Assembly: GCF_052324685.1 (NCBI RefSeq)
Contig: NC_135221.1
Span: 6,215,208 to 6,279,207, forward strand
Length of the DNA: 64,000 bases
Reading direction: 5' to 3'
Source of the DNA: Brachyhypopomus gauderio
Lineage: Eukaryota > Chordata > Actinopteri > Gymnotiformes > Hypopomidae
Made by a program: the position numbers and the translations under genes. Below, one piece after another: positions 49,995 to 64,000 of this stretch. A model generated the notes under the pieces. That model saw only the letters and a list, made by a program, of their open reading frames with translations. It was not told the origin of the DNA and did no database searches. Position 1 is the stretch's first letter. Each line of letters opens with the position of its first letter.

Positions 49995-52900
49995 GCTACA
50001 CTAACCATCGCGACAGATTCCAATCCCCCCCCGCCTGAAAAAAAGCTCACGCCCACCAAACTTGAGAGATCTGGTCATATGAAATACATTTTAATGATTT
50101 TAAAGCGTATAATAACTTCAATTTTTAAAACTATAGTTTTTTATTTCACATCAGAATATTTTGACGGCACCCCCGATGAAGACAGACGGCACCCCGGTTG
50201 AGAAACGCTGCAGTAGACCATCGTATGCTGTTATAAAGCCATTTTGAACCTTTGACTGTGCCATTTTCTATCTCCTTAAAAGGCTGCTGTGGACAGAGGC
50301 AGGAGTTTGCCATCGCACCAGGACAAACCCTCAGCTTCACCTGGAAACACTGAGTGTTGGCCAGGAAGGCTATAATCATTCAGTATGATGATAACTTCGG
50401 ACCCTGAAACTCAATTAAGAGTGACGGATGAAACGCTCTTACAGCCCGGGCAGAACAGAGCCCACCCTCACCAAAACCAGAGCTTCTGTATAAGTAGTCT
50501 GGCCCAAGACACAAAGACCACGTGTTTCACATATATAAAGAAACTAAGAATATAGGCAATCAGTGGGTGACTTAGTCTTTAAATAAAGTAAACACAGGGT
50601 ATCTGCACCTTTTTAAAATTCAAATTCAATTACTTTTAAGACCTTTTTAATACCTCTCACAAGAAAAAATAATACTATTTCTGGGGATGCAGGTGTGTTC
50701 CACATCGTTGACGGGGGATGGCGGCGAACGAAAATTGTTGACGTTGTTGAGGCCGTATACTCCAACGCTAGGAATCTAGTACTAGAACCCTGGAGCGGTT
50801 ATTTTCTGCATTAGCGCTAGATTCGGCAAAGTTCACATCGCGCCAGAACAACTGAACAGCACACACTTAAAATAATTTAATGCCTCCCCTCATAAAATTC
50901 CAGACATTTTAAGACATTTTTAGGCCTTGAATATGGAAAACTAAATTTAAGACATTTTAAGACTTTTTAAGGACCCGCGGGTACCCTGAAACATGAACAT
51001 TAATGGGGTATCCCAAGACTCTGGCTCACCCCTATGGCCTTGCCGAGCGTCTCCGTCAGGTTGTGGTCACCGGGGTTGGTCTCCAGGGCGTCCTCGTAAA
51101 AGTCCACCAGGAAGCCCAGCAGGTAGGGGGAGGAGCACACCTCCCGCAAGTCCTCCACCTGCTCCAGCAGCCCGGCGTAGGACGAGAGTCCTGTGGTCTG
51201 AAGGATCCTACATACACACACACGCGCACAAGATCAGATGAGATGTTCCTCATACGGTAAATGGCGCCATCTCCTGTTCGTATGTAGCCATTACACCGCT
51301 TGCTCAACGAGGGACCATGTTGGTAATTATAAATGAGTAATAACACGTTAACACTGGCATGAGCAAAATATACAACTCACCCTTTCAAGTAGTTCCAAGC
51401 GCTTTCGTTATTAGGTGCCTTCTTGATTTGCCTTATGGTGTACCTGTCGCAGACAGCAAGACAGCCAGGTCAGCGTCACCGACCGAGCACAAGGCCGCAG
51501 GTGAGTCTAAGGGGCGGAGCTTAGGCCGCAGGTGAGTCTAAGGGGCGGAGCTTGCAGCACGGGCACACTCACTGGACCTCGCGATCCAGCACCTCGGGGG
51601 GCGAGTAGGTGGTGGTGTGTCCGATGACGAAGTGGCGCTGGTTCCAGGCGGAGTTGTTCCTCACGTCCTCCTCCAGCAGCTCCTCCACGTACTCCAACTC
51701 CCCGGCCCACAGCTTAAACTCCTGCGGGCACACGTGCACGTGCTCTGGGTGTGGGCGTGTGTGTGTGGCGACACGCTTGCACACACAGAGCTTACGACCA
51801 AGGTGTTTTCAAAGGCTAATGAGTGCGGCGAGCCGAAAGGCACCAACGCAGCAGTGTCTGTGAGTTTCGATCTGTGAAACAGGCGTTTTTTACGGACGGA
51901 GCCTTGGCGTAATCGTTCAGAGAGCATGATCTCCCTCTTGGCGAGAGCCAGCAGCGCGAGCGGACTCCCACGCCACGTTCTGCTTTCTTGCACATTTTTT
52001 CGCACCGCTCTGCGTGAATGTGACGGCACCCGCCTTGCCTTTAGCTCTGCTTCGCCATTCATCTTTACACACACACACACGCGCTTTAGTTTTTTATTCC
52101 ACGCTACACGGCTGCATAGCTGAAGGTGCAAAACACACAAAAACAGAATAAGATCAGTCTCATTTGCTGTCAGCTCAGCAAAGCTGCTGGTACAGAATTC
52201 AATACAAAGTCCCACCACCCCTCCCCCAAATCATCAAAACCAGCTACTGCAAGTAACCAGGCCGCAGGTATATGTATGAATAGGCCAGCCAGAAAAATGT
52301 GCATGCGTGCACACACCAAAATTATCTATTTACAGCACAGGGTAAAGGTCCCGACTGATTCGCCAAAATCTGAACTTCAAGCAAAACTGACCTGTAAGCA
52401 AATGACAGAACATGAATTCTAATGTATAAAATACTGAATTAAATAATCAAGGAATGGATGAACTGCATAGCAACGGAAACAAACCCCTGGTTCAGTTTTG
52501 TGTTGGATAAGTTGAATCGTAGTCACCTCCATCACTTTGTTTACCCTTACAATGCTTTTCATGAATTTCAGCCTTCAAAAAGAGCTTCTAGGAGCCAAAG
52601 TTTGCACGACCACAAGAGAAAGCCAGGCTGCTGCTGACCAAGGCGGACGGGAGCTCTACCTGAATGACCCACTGTCTGTGCTGCCACGCGTGGTAATTCT
52701 TGGCGTCCTGACCGAGAATCTCGGCTGTGAACCGCAGCTCTTCGGACGGATCGCTGAGCCACTCCACCACCAGTCGCCTGTGGTGCCTTCAGCCAGGGAC
52801 AGAGGTCCAAATCAAGAGACATGAACAGCTACAGCAGGGCTGAAAGCCGTTCTTTGATAAAATTCAAGAAACATTCAAATGAAATATAGTGCATCAATAA

Positions 52901-54348
52901 CCAGGTCATAACTATACGTTATCTGCGCAGATTCTGTGTTATAAGCAAGAACATACAGGTGCATGAATTAATATATACAAACACATACACATATATACAA
53001 ATGAACACACACAACCTACATGTTTGTGCATCTGAACTTCAGCAATAAAACAGTCAGAAGAACCCAACACAATCCCACAGTATTTCATGTTAGTCAATAA
53101 ATAAACAGGGAAGGTGCAGTTGCATTACCAGACTTGGTAGTTTTTGGGCTGCTCCTCTATGATGGCTGTGATATATTTCATCTCCTCCCTTAGATCCTTC
53201 CCCAGGGCCTGCAACAGTACTCTTCTGTAGTGCCTATAGACGTTATCCCAGCAAACAAAGTAAAAAAAAAAAAAAAAGCAATTCCCTCTCACCTCCCAAT
53301 GCCAAGACAGTCATGTTATCGCATGTTACCACAAACTCTTCCCATTTCCAACGCACTACCAAACTCACCATACTGTATAATTGGCTGCGTTCAGCTCAAT
53401 GGCCTCGGCGGTCAGTGCGAACGCTCGCTCGCTCTTCTCGTCCCGTTTCAGCAGCGCCCTGAAGTAGTCGTACACGTCTGTGACTGTGAAGAACACAAAC
53501 AGCACGGTCACGTAGAAGAATATCACTCATTAAAACGCGTGTGGTTCGAGCTACAGGCCCAAAAGGTGCTCACATCTGTCTGAATATGCGATTTTCACCA
53601 CAGGGTTGGGCCCGTCGTCCTGAGGGACGGGCTCCACATCCGCCCACTCCCTCCGGTCCCTGTGACAGCGAAAGAAGGAGGTTCGGTTAACATGCTGTCA
53701 GGTTATCAAATAACACAACGGACCCTAGATACGTGTATTGTAGAATATAGCCTAAAATATTCACTCATTTATTCGGCTGCCTGGCTGGCTAGCTAAAAGA
53801 TAGCGCATGCTAGCCTAGCTAGCACGGTAACTAACGCTACACCCCCATTTTAAACGGCTAGCTTAGCTAACGCGGGCTAGCTTAGCTAACGCGGGCTAGC
53901 TTAGCTAACGCGGGCTAGCTTAGCTAACGCGGGCTAGCTTAGCTAAACACGGCTAGCTTAGTTAACAGGGCTAGCTTAGCTAACACGGACGGCAGTCGTG
54001 TCATCAAACAGCAGCTATTAATCTTCATTTGAGTCCACTAGTGCGGAGTCGCCTACCTGACCGTCTAGGGCGCTGGCGCTACGTACCCGTTAACTAGCTC
54101 CCAAAAGCTGCACACAATTAGCCAGCTAGCTGGTTAGCATGTGCTAACGAGCTAACGTGCTAACCAGCTAGCTGGCTAATCGTGCGAGCGCGAGACAGCT
54201 ATGCGTTTGCCGCCTACCTGTAAAACACGTATCCTTCTCTCGGAGACTCGTCGTACTCCATTTCTGGTTCTCCTTCCAGGTTTTCACTGTTCATCGTTGC
54301 CTCCTCCGGAGCTTCTGGGAGGGAATTTGCCATTTCTTCGACTGACAT
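47480..54348 (-). CDS. fnta: protein farnesyltransferase/geranylgeranyltransferase I subunit alpha
   Basis: The alpha subunit shared by farnesyltransferase (with FNTB) and geranylgeranyltransferase I (with PGGT1B), cytosolic zinc enzymes that attach isoprenoids to the Cys of CaaX proteins. Nine coding exons, all with GT/AG junctions and matching phase: 54218-54348, 53574-53659, 53369-53483, 53129-53233, 52660-52786, 51573-51721, 51381-51443, 51030-51207 and 47480-47611, totalling 361 codons plus stop. Prenyltransferase alpha repeats show as NYTVW (107-111), NYQVW (142-146), NYHAW (176-180), NNSAW (210-214) and NESAW (250-254, within NNESAW). Lys141, before NYQVW, matches the alpha-subunit lysine (Lys164 in mammals) needed for catalysis. 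Mammalian FNTA has about 379 residues; the shorter N-terminus lacks the Pro/Gln-rich tract. The start at 54348 (MSVEEMAN) has A at -3; the frame is open upstream, so the start is likely, not proven. Confidence 0.97.
47619..47695. repeat. (GA)n, i.e. (CT)n in the fnta transcript at the last acceptor
   Basis: About 77 bases of GA. On the fnta strand it is CU repeat ending six to eight bases before the CAG acceptor of the final exon, so it acts as a long polypyrimidine tract. Confidence 0.97.
48201..48247. repeat. (CA)n microsatellite in fnta intron 8
   Basis: About 47 bases of CA. Confidence 0.95.
48307..48402. repeat. (GA)n microsatellite in fnta intron 8
   Basis: GA repeat with GGACAGAG interruptions. 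Confidence 0.94.
49205..49474. mobile_element. element Z inside W, relative of L2b
   Basis: The right end, read in reverse, is CAGGGTTTCCAACGCTCACG; the left end is CAGGCTTTGGGG. A six-base AAAACA flanks both sides; a longer duplication would need a mismatch, so the limits are approximate. It contains a G run, a TTTTATATCGCAATC module and an uninterrupted GGTTGGCGCCAAAGCGAAC, the site occupied by L3 in L2b. The right half (GAGAGCGTGTGAAAACGGTC, AATGCGTGTGTCTCA) matches L2b closely. Confidence 0.6.
49604..50073. mobile_element. element V inside W
   Basis: Flanked by the perfect eight-base duplication GTCATATG (49596-49603 and 50074-50081). It begins CAGGTCATATGCACGC and ends in the complement of CAGATCTCTCAAG; the inverted repeat is short and decayed. 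Internal TGAGCGTGAGACTCACGC and TTTCACACGCTCTCACGCC relate it to Z and L2b. It contains a (CA)n of about 90 bases (49903-49992) and AT-rich sequence. Confidence 0.65.
50595..50988. mobile_element. small element with CAGGGTA termini in fnta intron 8
   Basis: Left end CAGGGTATCTGCACC and right end the complement of CAGGGTACCCGCGGGTCC, with internal inverted TTAAGACCTTTTTAA-like arms. A five-base duplication AAACA (50590-50594 and 50989-50993) flanks it. Its centre contains GTTGACGGGGGATGG, similar to the start of the G-run module found in the nest. About 394 bases, non-coding. The last exon 8 codon of fnta lies only 42 bases to its right. Confidence 0.72.
53853..53990. repeat. 19-bp GCTAGCTTAGCTAACGCGG tandem repeat in fnta intron 1
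   Basis: GGCTAGCTTAGCTAACGCG repeats with a 19-base period about seven times, the last copies carrying ACA or AGG variants. Each unit contains the palindromes GCTAGC and AGCT. Confidence 0.93.
54117..54180. repeat. 23-bp perfect inverted repeat in fnta intron 1
   Basis: Arms at 54117-54139 (starting ATTAGCCAGCTAGC) and 54158-54180 are perfect reverse complements around an 18-base loop, 37 bases from the exon 1 donor. The loop is itself made of GCTAACG motifs. Confidence 0.93.
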
Positions 54349-54565
54349 TCTGAATGGTGTTTTAACTAAATGGAGAACCAACTCCCTCCCTATGGAAATG
54401 ACTTCGCTAGCTATCTGGAATTGACAGTAACGCACTGTGAGCGCGGATAGGTCTGGAGAGCCAACGCATTTCAAAATAAAAGTCGTGTCTAATTCTGATA
54501 CTCCGTAATTTTTTTGCACAACTAATTACAGTGCGTTTGGACTTAAATGCTCGAGGCAAGAAAAT

Positions 54566-54567
<2 letters not shown>

Positions 54568-54632
<65 letters not shown>
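54568..54632. repeat. (TA)n microsatellite
   Basis: About 65 bases of uninterrupted TA at the 3' end of the LINE fragment. Confidence 0.97.
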
Positions 54633-54637
<5 letters not shown>

Positions 54638-55245
54638 GTTATAGTATACATTTAGTATACATTTGCATTTAGCAGACGTTCTTATCCAGAGCGACTTACA
54701 AAGTGCTTTGGATCCGATCACAGAATTCATCCTAGGTAATAGGCCAGAATTCAATATACCATTGTCAGACTACTACTAAACTACAGGAGTCAATGTCATT
54801 ACCTAGTGTTTTTGCAAGTTAGACATTTGCCAAGAAGCACAAATAACCATAGACAGACATACAATTTAAAGAACAAAGGCAAGTGGTATCAGCTGAGTTA
54901 GTGCTCTGGTAAGAACTCAACAAACAGGTGGTTCTTCAGTCTACGCTTGAAGATAGCAAAATCTGCAGTCCCAGCAGCTAATGGAGCCAGGACGGAGAAT
55001 AGTTTGGAGCTTTGTCTTCCATGAGACTTTAAGCATGGTTTCGAGTCGAGTCGAGCTTGAGGTTCTGAGTGTCCGTGGCTTTTGACCATGGACATCATGT
55101 AGGGAGGGGCCAGTCCATTTTTGGCTTTGTAAGCAAGCATCAATGTTTTATATCTGATGTGTGCCGTTACTAGAAGCCATGTATGAGGTAACACAATGTA
55201 AAGTGAAGCTTTAGTCAAGGACAAACTCAACATCAACAATGCTTT
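54633..55245 (-). mobile_element. 5'-truncated L2-type LINE (3' end)
   Basis: The minus strand carries the last part of a reverse transcriptase reading frame (55239-54898) with IRYKTLMLAYKAKNGLAPPY and KRRLKNHLFVEF, the C-terminal motifs common to fish L2/CR1-like retrotransposons. The 3' untranslated part follows, including GTAAGTCGCTCTGGATAAG and TCTGCTAAATGCAAATG, a tail found at many fish genomic sites. It ends in two copies of AAATGTATACT and abuts (TA)n. The polymerase catalytic core is missing, so this is a dead 5'-truncated copy inserted upstream of fnta. Confidence 0.75.
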
Positions 55246-55524
55246 TTTTTAAGGTGGCACTGAAAAGCTGAGAGAGAAAAAGAAAAGCTGCAGAGGTTTT
55301 ACTCACTGAGTGAACAATGTAGGTTTCAGTAGCTTTCCAGTTGTTTTTCCCCAGTATTTTGTCAGGGTCAAGTTGTTAAGTTTGTTAGTTATTTTGATAT
55401 GCCACTATGTGGCTTTGTAATCATATTATTGCTGGAAGTAACATTGTCCATATGACAATAAAAGCTGACAAATACACTACATGCCATGTATAGATTCATA
55501 TACAGTATATACACACACACACAC

Positions 55525-55556
<32 letters not shown>
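55246..55556. other. no gene; flanking simple repeats of the Tc1 insertion
   Basis: AT-rich sequence ending in TATATA and (CA)n at about 55510-55556, into which the Tc1 element is inserted. Confidence 0.6.
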
Positions 55557-55558
<2 letters not shown>

Positions 55559-57168
55559 GGACTGTCTCAGAAAATTAGAATATTGTGATAAAGTGCTTTA
55601 TTTTCCGTAATGCAATTAAAAAAAAAATGAAATGTCATACATTGTGGATACATTACAAATCAACTGAAATATTGCAAGCCTTTAATTGTTTTAATATAGC
55701 CGATTATGGCATACAGCTTAAGAAAACTCAAATCCTATCTCAAAATATTAGAATATTTCCTCAGACCAAGTAAAAAAATAAAAAATATAACAGCAAAACA
55801 AAATCAAACATTTGAAAATGTCCATTAATGCACTCAGTACTTAGTTGGGAATCCTTTTGCACAGATTACTGCATCAATGCGGCGTGGCATGGAGGCAATC
55901 AGCCTGTGGCATTGCTGAGGTGTTATGGATGACCAGGATGCTTCAATAGCGGCCTTTAGCTCATTTGCATTATTGGGTCTGGTGTCTTTCATCTTCTTCT
56001 TCACAATACCCCACAAATTCTCTATGGGGTTCAGGTCAGGGGAATTGGCAGGCCAATCAAGAACAGCAATGCCATGGTCAGTACACCAGTTACTGGTGGT
56101 TTTGGCACTGTGGGCAGGTGCCAGATCATGCTGGAAAATGAAAGCATCATCTCCATAGAGCTTTTCAGCAGATAGAAGCATGTAGTGCTCTAAAATCTCT
56201 TGGTACACAACTGCATTTACTCTGGACTTGATAAAACACAGTGGACCAACACCAGCAGCTGACATGGCTCCCCAAACCATCGCTGACTGTGGGAACTTCA
56301 CACTGGATTTCAAGCAACTTGGATTTTGCTCCTCTCCAGCCTTTCTCCAGACTCTGGCGCCTTGACTACCAAATGACATACAAAACTTGCTTTCGTCTGA
56401 AAAGAGGACTTTGGACCACTCTGCAACTGTCCAGTGCTTCTTTTCCATAGCCCAAGTCAGACGCTTCTTCCGTTGTCTTGAGTTCAGAAGTGGCTTGACC
56501 ATGGGAATACGGCTATTGTAGCCCATTTCCCGGACACGTCTGTGAACAGTGGCTTTTGATACCTGGACTCCAGCTTCAGTCCACTGTCTTTGAAGCTCCC
56601 CCAAATTCTGGAAGCGGCTCTTCTTCACAATGTTGTTAAGGCTGCGGTCATCCCTCTTGGTTGTGCAGCGTTTCCTGCCACATTTCCCCCTTCCAACAGA
56701 CTTTTTGTGAATGTGCTTTGAAACTGCACTCTGTGAACAGCCTGCTCTTTGAGAAATTTCTTTTTGTTTCTTACCCTCCTGATGGAGGGTGTCAATGATG
56801 GTCCTCTGGACAGCAGTCAGATCAGAAGTCTTCCCCATACTTGAGATTTAGTTTACTGAACCAAGCTGAGTGTTTTTCAAGGCTCAGGAAACACTTGCAG
56901 GTGTTTCGAGTTAATTAGACGATTCAAGTGATTAGTTGAATAGCCTACTAGGATACTTTGTCAAGATATTCTAATATTTTGAGATAGGATTTTTGATTTG
57001 TTTTCTTAAGCTGTACGCCATAATCAGCTATATTAAAACAATTAAAGGCTTGCAATATTTCAGTTGATTTGTAATGTATCCACAATGTATGACATTTCAT
57101 TTTTTTTTATTGCATTACGGAAAATAAAGCACTTTATCACAATATTCTAATTTTCTGAGACAGTCCTG
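55557..57168 (-). mobile_element. full-length Tc1/mariner transposon
   Basis: Terminal inverted repeats of about 200 bases (55557-55756 and 56966-57168) begin CAGGACTGTCTCAGAAAATT and differ at only a few positions and small indels. The element is 1612 bases. On the right it is followed by TA, the expected target duplication; on the left the bases are CA, inside a CA microsatellite, so one duplication has changed. With an intact transposase and paired ends it looks recently active. Confidence 0.95.
55834..56838 (-). CDS. Tc1-like transposase, intact, DD34E
   Basis: A 334-residue uninterrupted frame, close to the usual 335-345 residues for Tc1 transposases. The N-terminus (about 1-45, with KEISQRAGCSQSAVSKHI) is the first helix-turn-helix that binds the inverted repeats. 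GRGKCGRKR at 50-58 is a GRPR-like basic hook. A second helix-turn-helix includes VSKATVHRRVREMGY (93-107). The catalytic triad is Asp148 (FSDESKF), Asp238 (FQHDLAPAH) and Glu273 (NPIENLWG), with 34 residues between the last two as expected for DD34E. The enzyme performs cut-and-paste transposition into TA sites. No stop or frameshift is present. The start is the MGKTSDLT methionine typical of this group. Confidence 0.96.
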   Translation of the reverse strand: MGKTSDLTAVQRTIIDTLHQEGKKQKEISQRAGCSQSAVSKHIHKKSVGRGKCGRKRCTTKRDDRSLNNIVKKSRFQNLGELQRQWTEAGVQVSKATVHRRVREMGYNSRIPMVKPLLNSRQRKKRLTWAMEKKHWTVAEWSKVLFSDESKFCMSFGSQGARVWRKAGEEQNPSCLKSSVKFPQSAMVWGAMSAAGVGPLCFIKSRVNAVVYQEILEHYMLLSAEKLYGDDAFIFQHDLAPAHSAKTTSNWCTDHGIAVLDWPANSPDLNPIENLWGIVKKKMKDTRPNNANELKAAIEASWSSITPQQCHRLIASMPRRIDAVICAKGFPTKY

Positions 57169-58618
57169 TATATATATATAGTGGGCCAGTCTGTCAGGAA
57201 CTCCCGGGCCATTTTTTCTCCCCAGTCCGCCCCTGTCACCCATAGAGAGGTCGGGGGGATTTCATCAGCCTGATCATGTTTTTCAGCCACTCACCTAAAT
57301 ATATTATTAATAACTTATTTTGGCCCCAAACCCAGTTGTACACGTGTAGAGGTTTAGGGTCTGTGGTCAGAGCAAACCTTTACTTTGCGTGCGCACATGT
57401 ATTTAAACTTCATTATAATGCAATCAGATCCAACCTCAAGTTAATCTCCAAGTTAGCCCCGAGATATAGCGATGCAAAAGCATCTCTGTCCCTGAGCAGA
57501 TTGGTAAAAGCGTCGCTACGGTCCTGTTCTCCTACGCCCACGCCTCTGTGAGACGATGACTCCAGACAGGATCAACAAAACGCTGTGACATCTTATTAGC
57601 TGGTGAAAAGAAAGGAGGCTGCTATAACAAGCAACAAGCCTCAGTGCTGTTTTCATGCTGTAATGTTGCACTGCACACCGTCATACAGACTAGGACTACT
57701 TTAGTGTGGTGGCGAGTTTTCTTCCCGTCTCCTCTCTCTGTAGGGTGCTCTAATGGACCCAGACACGTGTAAGGGCCTCCAGACGGACGTCGTTTACGGC
57801 AGGATGTAACGGCCATGACCGATGCTGCCTCTCGTTCTTCTGTCTGTGGTAAAGGCATTATCCTGAAGACGTGCAGCTTGCATTCAGGGGTCTGTGTCGC
57901 AGCAGTGACATTTTCTCTCAACCCAACACACCCTCATGGGAATGTGTCATTTTATTGTTCCCTACTGCTGGGTTTATACAGATTTTACCAATCTGTCTTC
58001 CCTTGGAAATCTTTAGAAATCAACAAATACAAAGGACACGATATTTTGCAATTTATTGCTTATAAATGGTCTAGTCTATTTTTCGTAAAAATAAAATCTA
58101 TAATAATATCACAAATGAAATTGTCACAATAACTTTACATGACATATTGCACAATTAAAAGCCTTCATAATCACAATATGTACTGTACTGTAGGGAGGCC
58201 CAACAGGTCCACATTTTCACTCTTTCTTCCATTTTTTTTTTTTTAAATACAACACTCATTCCACAACTATTCACATTTGCAGACCGTACGGTGTCTAACA
58301 AAATCCCACATACAGAAAAAAAAAGAATTAAACAAATGATGTTGGCTGGCAGTACAAATGGTGTGTAGATACAACCTGGCACAAGAATGAAAGGACGGAT
58401 AAGACAGAGACCATGAGATCATCAGTCAGGCCTGCAAGCACAAGTGCTACTAGTCAAGTATTTTCAGAAAATGACTCAGAAATTAAATGACACCCTTCCA
58501 GCACACTGAAGTAAAAGGGCGACTCCAACCACCCCAAAAAAAAACGAAACCTCGATGGAAGCCAAGGTGAACCCTCCTCTCCGTGGATGTGTGCGTGTGA
58601 TCAAACAGTACGTATGGA
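57169..58618. other. intergenic, with the snx25 3' UTR in its right part
   Basis: Unremarkable sequence. The right part directly after the snx25 stop must hold its 3' untranslated region. Open frames near 57622-57921 lack domains. Confidence 0.45.
58052..58057 (-). terminator. candidate poly(A) signal of snx25
   Basis: AATAAA on the minus strand about 560 bases past the snx25 stop, in AT-rich sequence. Position is plausible; evidence is weak. Confidence 0.3.
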
Positions 58619-63396
<4,778 letters not shown>

Positions 63397-64000
63397 CTGC
63401 ACGCACACGCACGGAGGTCACGGAGGTCACGGCTTGAACAGGAGAGGGCGTTATAAAGGGCGTTATAAAGCTCTCTTTTGAATGAAGTGGTTATAAACGA
63501 AACACGGATCCAGCCACACCGTGCGAGACCTAAAACGCCGTTCGCCATAAGAAGCACATTTGTGTTCTTAATCGTCTGCTTTCAGTTCCACTGCTGAATT
63601 TGCACAGGAAGCTCTCTGGCATTTTCTCTGGTGAGTGAGGAAGGGTAACTCGTGTCACTTCCTGCCGGTAGAGCTCACAGGTTCAACGTGCACGGTCAAC
63701 GCTAACGCTGACCTTGGCTTCCACATATTATATATATATGACGGGAGACATATTAATAAAGCAGATGGTAGTGGGGTCAAGCCCAGAGACTGGCTCTTTA
63801 TCAAAAAGAAACCAACACACTTCCGATGACTAAAATATTCTAATAACTAATATACTTCTATTCTAATAAATACTACATTTATATTCCAACTAAAACATAT
63901 TCTGGTAACTCAAATGTATATTCTATTAACTAATATTCTAATGACTAATATACTTACATTCTAATAATGTGTGGATTTATATAAGGCTGTCTGTGAAATG
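63397..64000 (-). other. snx25 intron, no further exon recognised
   Basis: Sequence upstream of the first visible snx25 exon. AT-rich with short repeats near the end (TAATATACTT and ACTAATATTC motifs). No exon with splice borders was identified. Confidence 0.5.

Larger units (their letters stand above)
49117..50210. mobile_element. hAT element W with CAGTGTTTCTCAACC termini, in fnta intron 8
   Basis: Left end CAGTGTTTCTCAACC and right end the complement of CAGCGTTTCTCAACC form a 15-base inverted repeat with one mismatch. A perfect eight-base target duplication, CAGTAGAC, lies at 49109-49116 and 50211-50218. Termini of this sort are typical of Charlie/SPIN-like hAT elements. Just inside are GGCACCC motifs at both ends. 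The element carries two further insertions, Z (49205-49474) and V (49604-50073). No transposase frame remains. Confidence 0.87.

Noticed and set aside
53785..54200. CTAG/GCTAAC-rich block as a transposon end
   Set aside because: No terminal repeat pair or target duplication; better explained as a tandem repeat plus a local hairpin.

Overview
The window is genomic DNA from a ray-finned fish, most likely a teleost. The evidence is intron-split vertebrate genes with canonical GT/AG junctions, an intact Tc1-like transposon, an L2-type LINE tail, many hAT-like miniature elements of kinds I associate with cyprinid, catfish and other ostariophysan genomes, very dense CA/GT and CT/GA microsatellites, and a 500-N scaffold gap. 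I cannot name the species.

Layout. 1-26.8 kb: no gene I can support. It is microsatellites and minisatellites (30-bp, 6-bp-based, 14/20-bp and others), unique-looking AT-rich sequence, a degraded Tc1-like remnant near 24 kb and three CpG-rich patches. 26.8-31.4 kb: a 4.6-kb nest of hAT-like DNA transposons inserted one inside another up to six deep, most with target-site duplications still readable. 31.4-37.2 kb: a 112-bp tandem array, an 18-bp-like array and a long (GT)n. 37.2-38.0 kb: an intact single-exon four-pass membrane protein gene on the minus strand, best matched to tmem271, with a CpG-rich upstream region. 38.5-47 kb: no gene seen, with a 10-bp purine-rich minisatellite at 40.5 kb. 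47.5-54.3 kb, minus strand: complete nine-exon fnta, the alpha subunit shared by protein farnesyltransferase and geranylgeranyltransferase I. Its large intron 8 holds a second transposon nest (49.1-50.2 kb) and another small element (50.6-51.0 kb). 54.6-57.2 kb: the 3' end of an L2-type LINE and a full-length Tc1/mariner element with an intact DD34E transposase. 58.6-64 kb, minus strand: the last nine coding exons of snx25 (end of the linker, PX domain, C-terminal nexin domain); the 5' part lies beyond the window.

The three host genes share a strand, but the sequence gives no sign of a functional link: lipid modification of CaaX proteins (fnta), endosomal sorting (snx25) and an uncharacterised membrane protein (tmem271). 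The most unusual material is the nested transposon stack, where different elements share internal modules and a related uninterrupted copy at 49.3 kb serves as a natural empty site for one insertion. Also notable are microsatellites lying directly against splice acceptors in both fnta and snx25.
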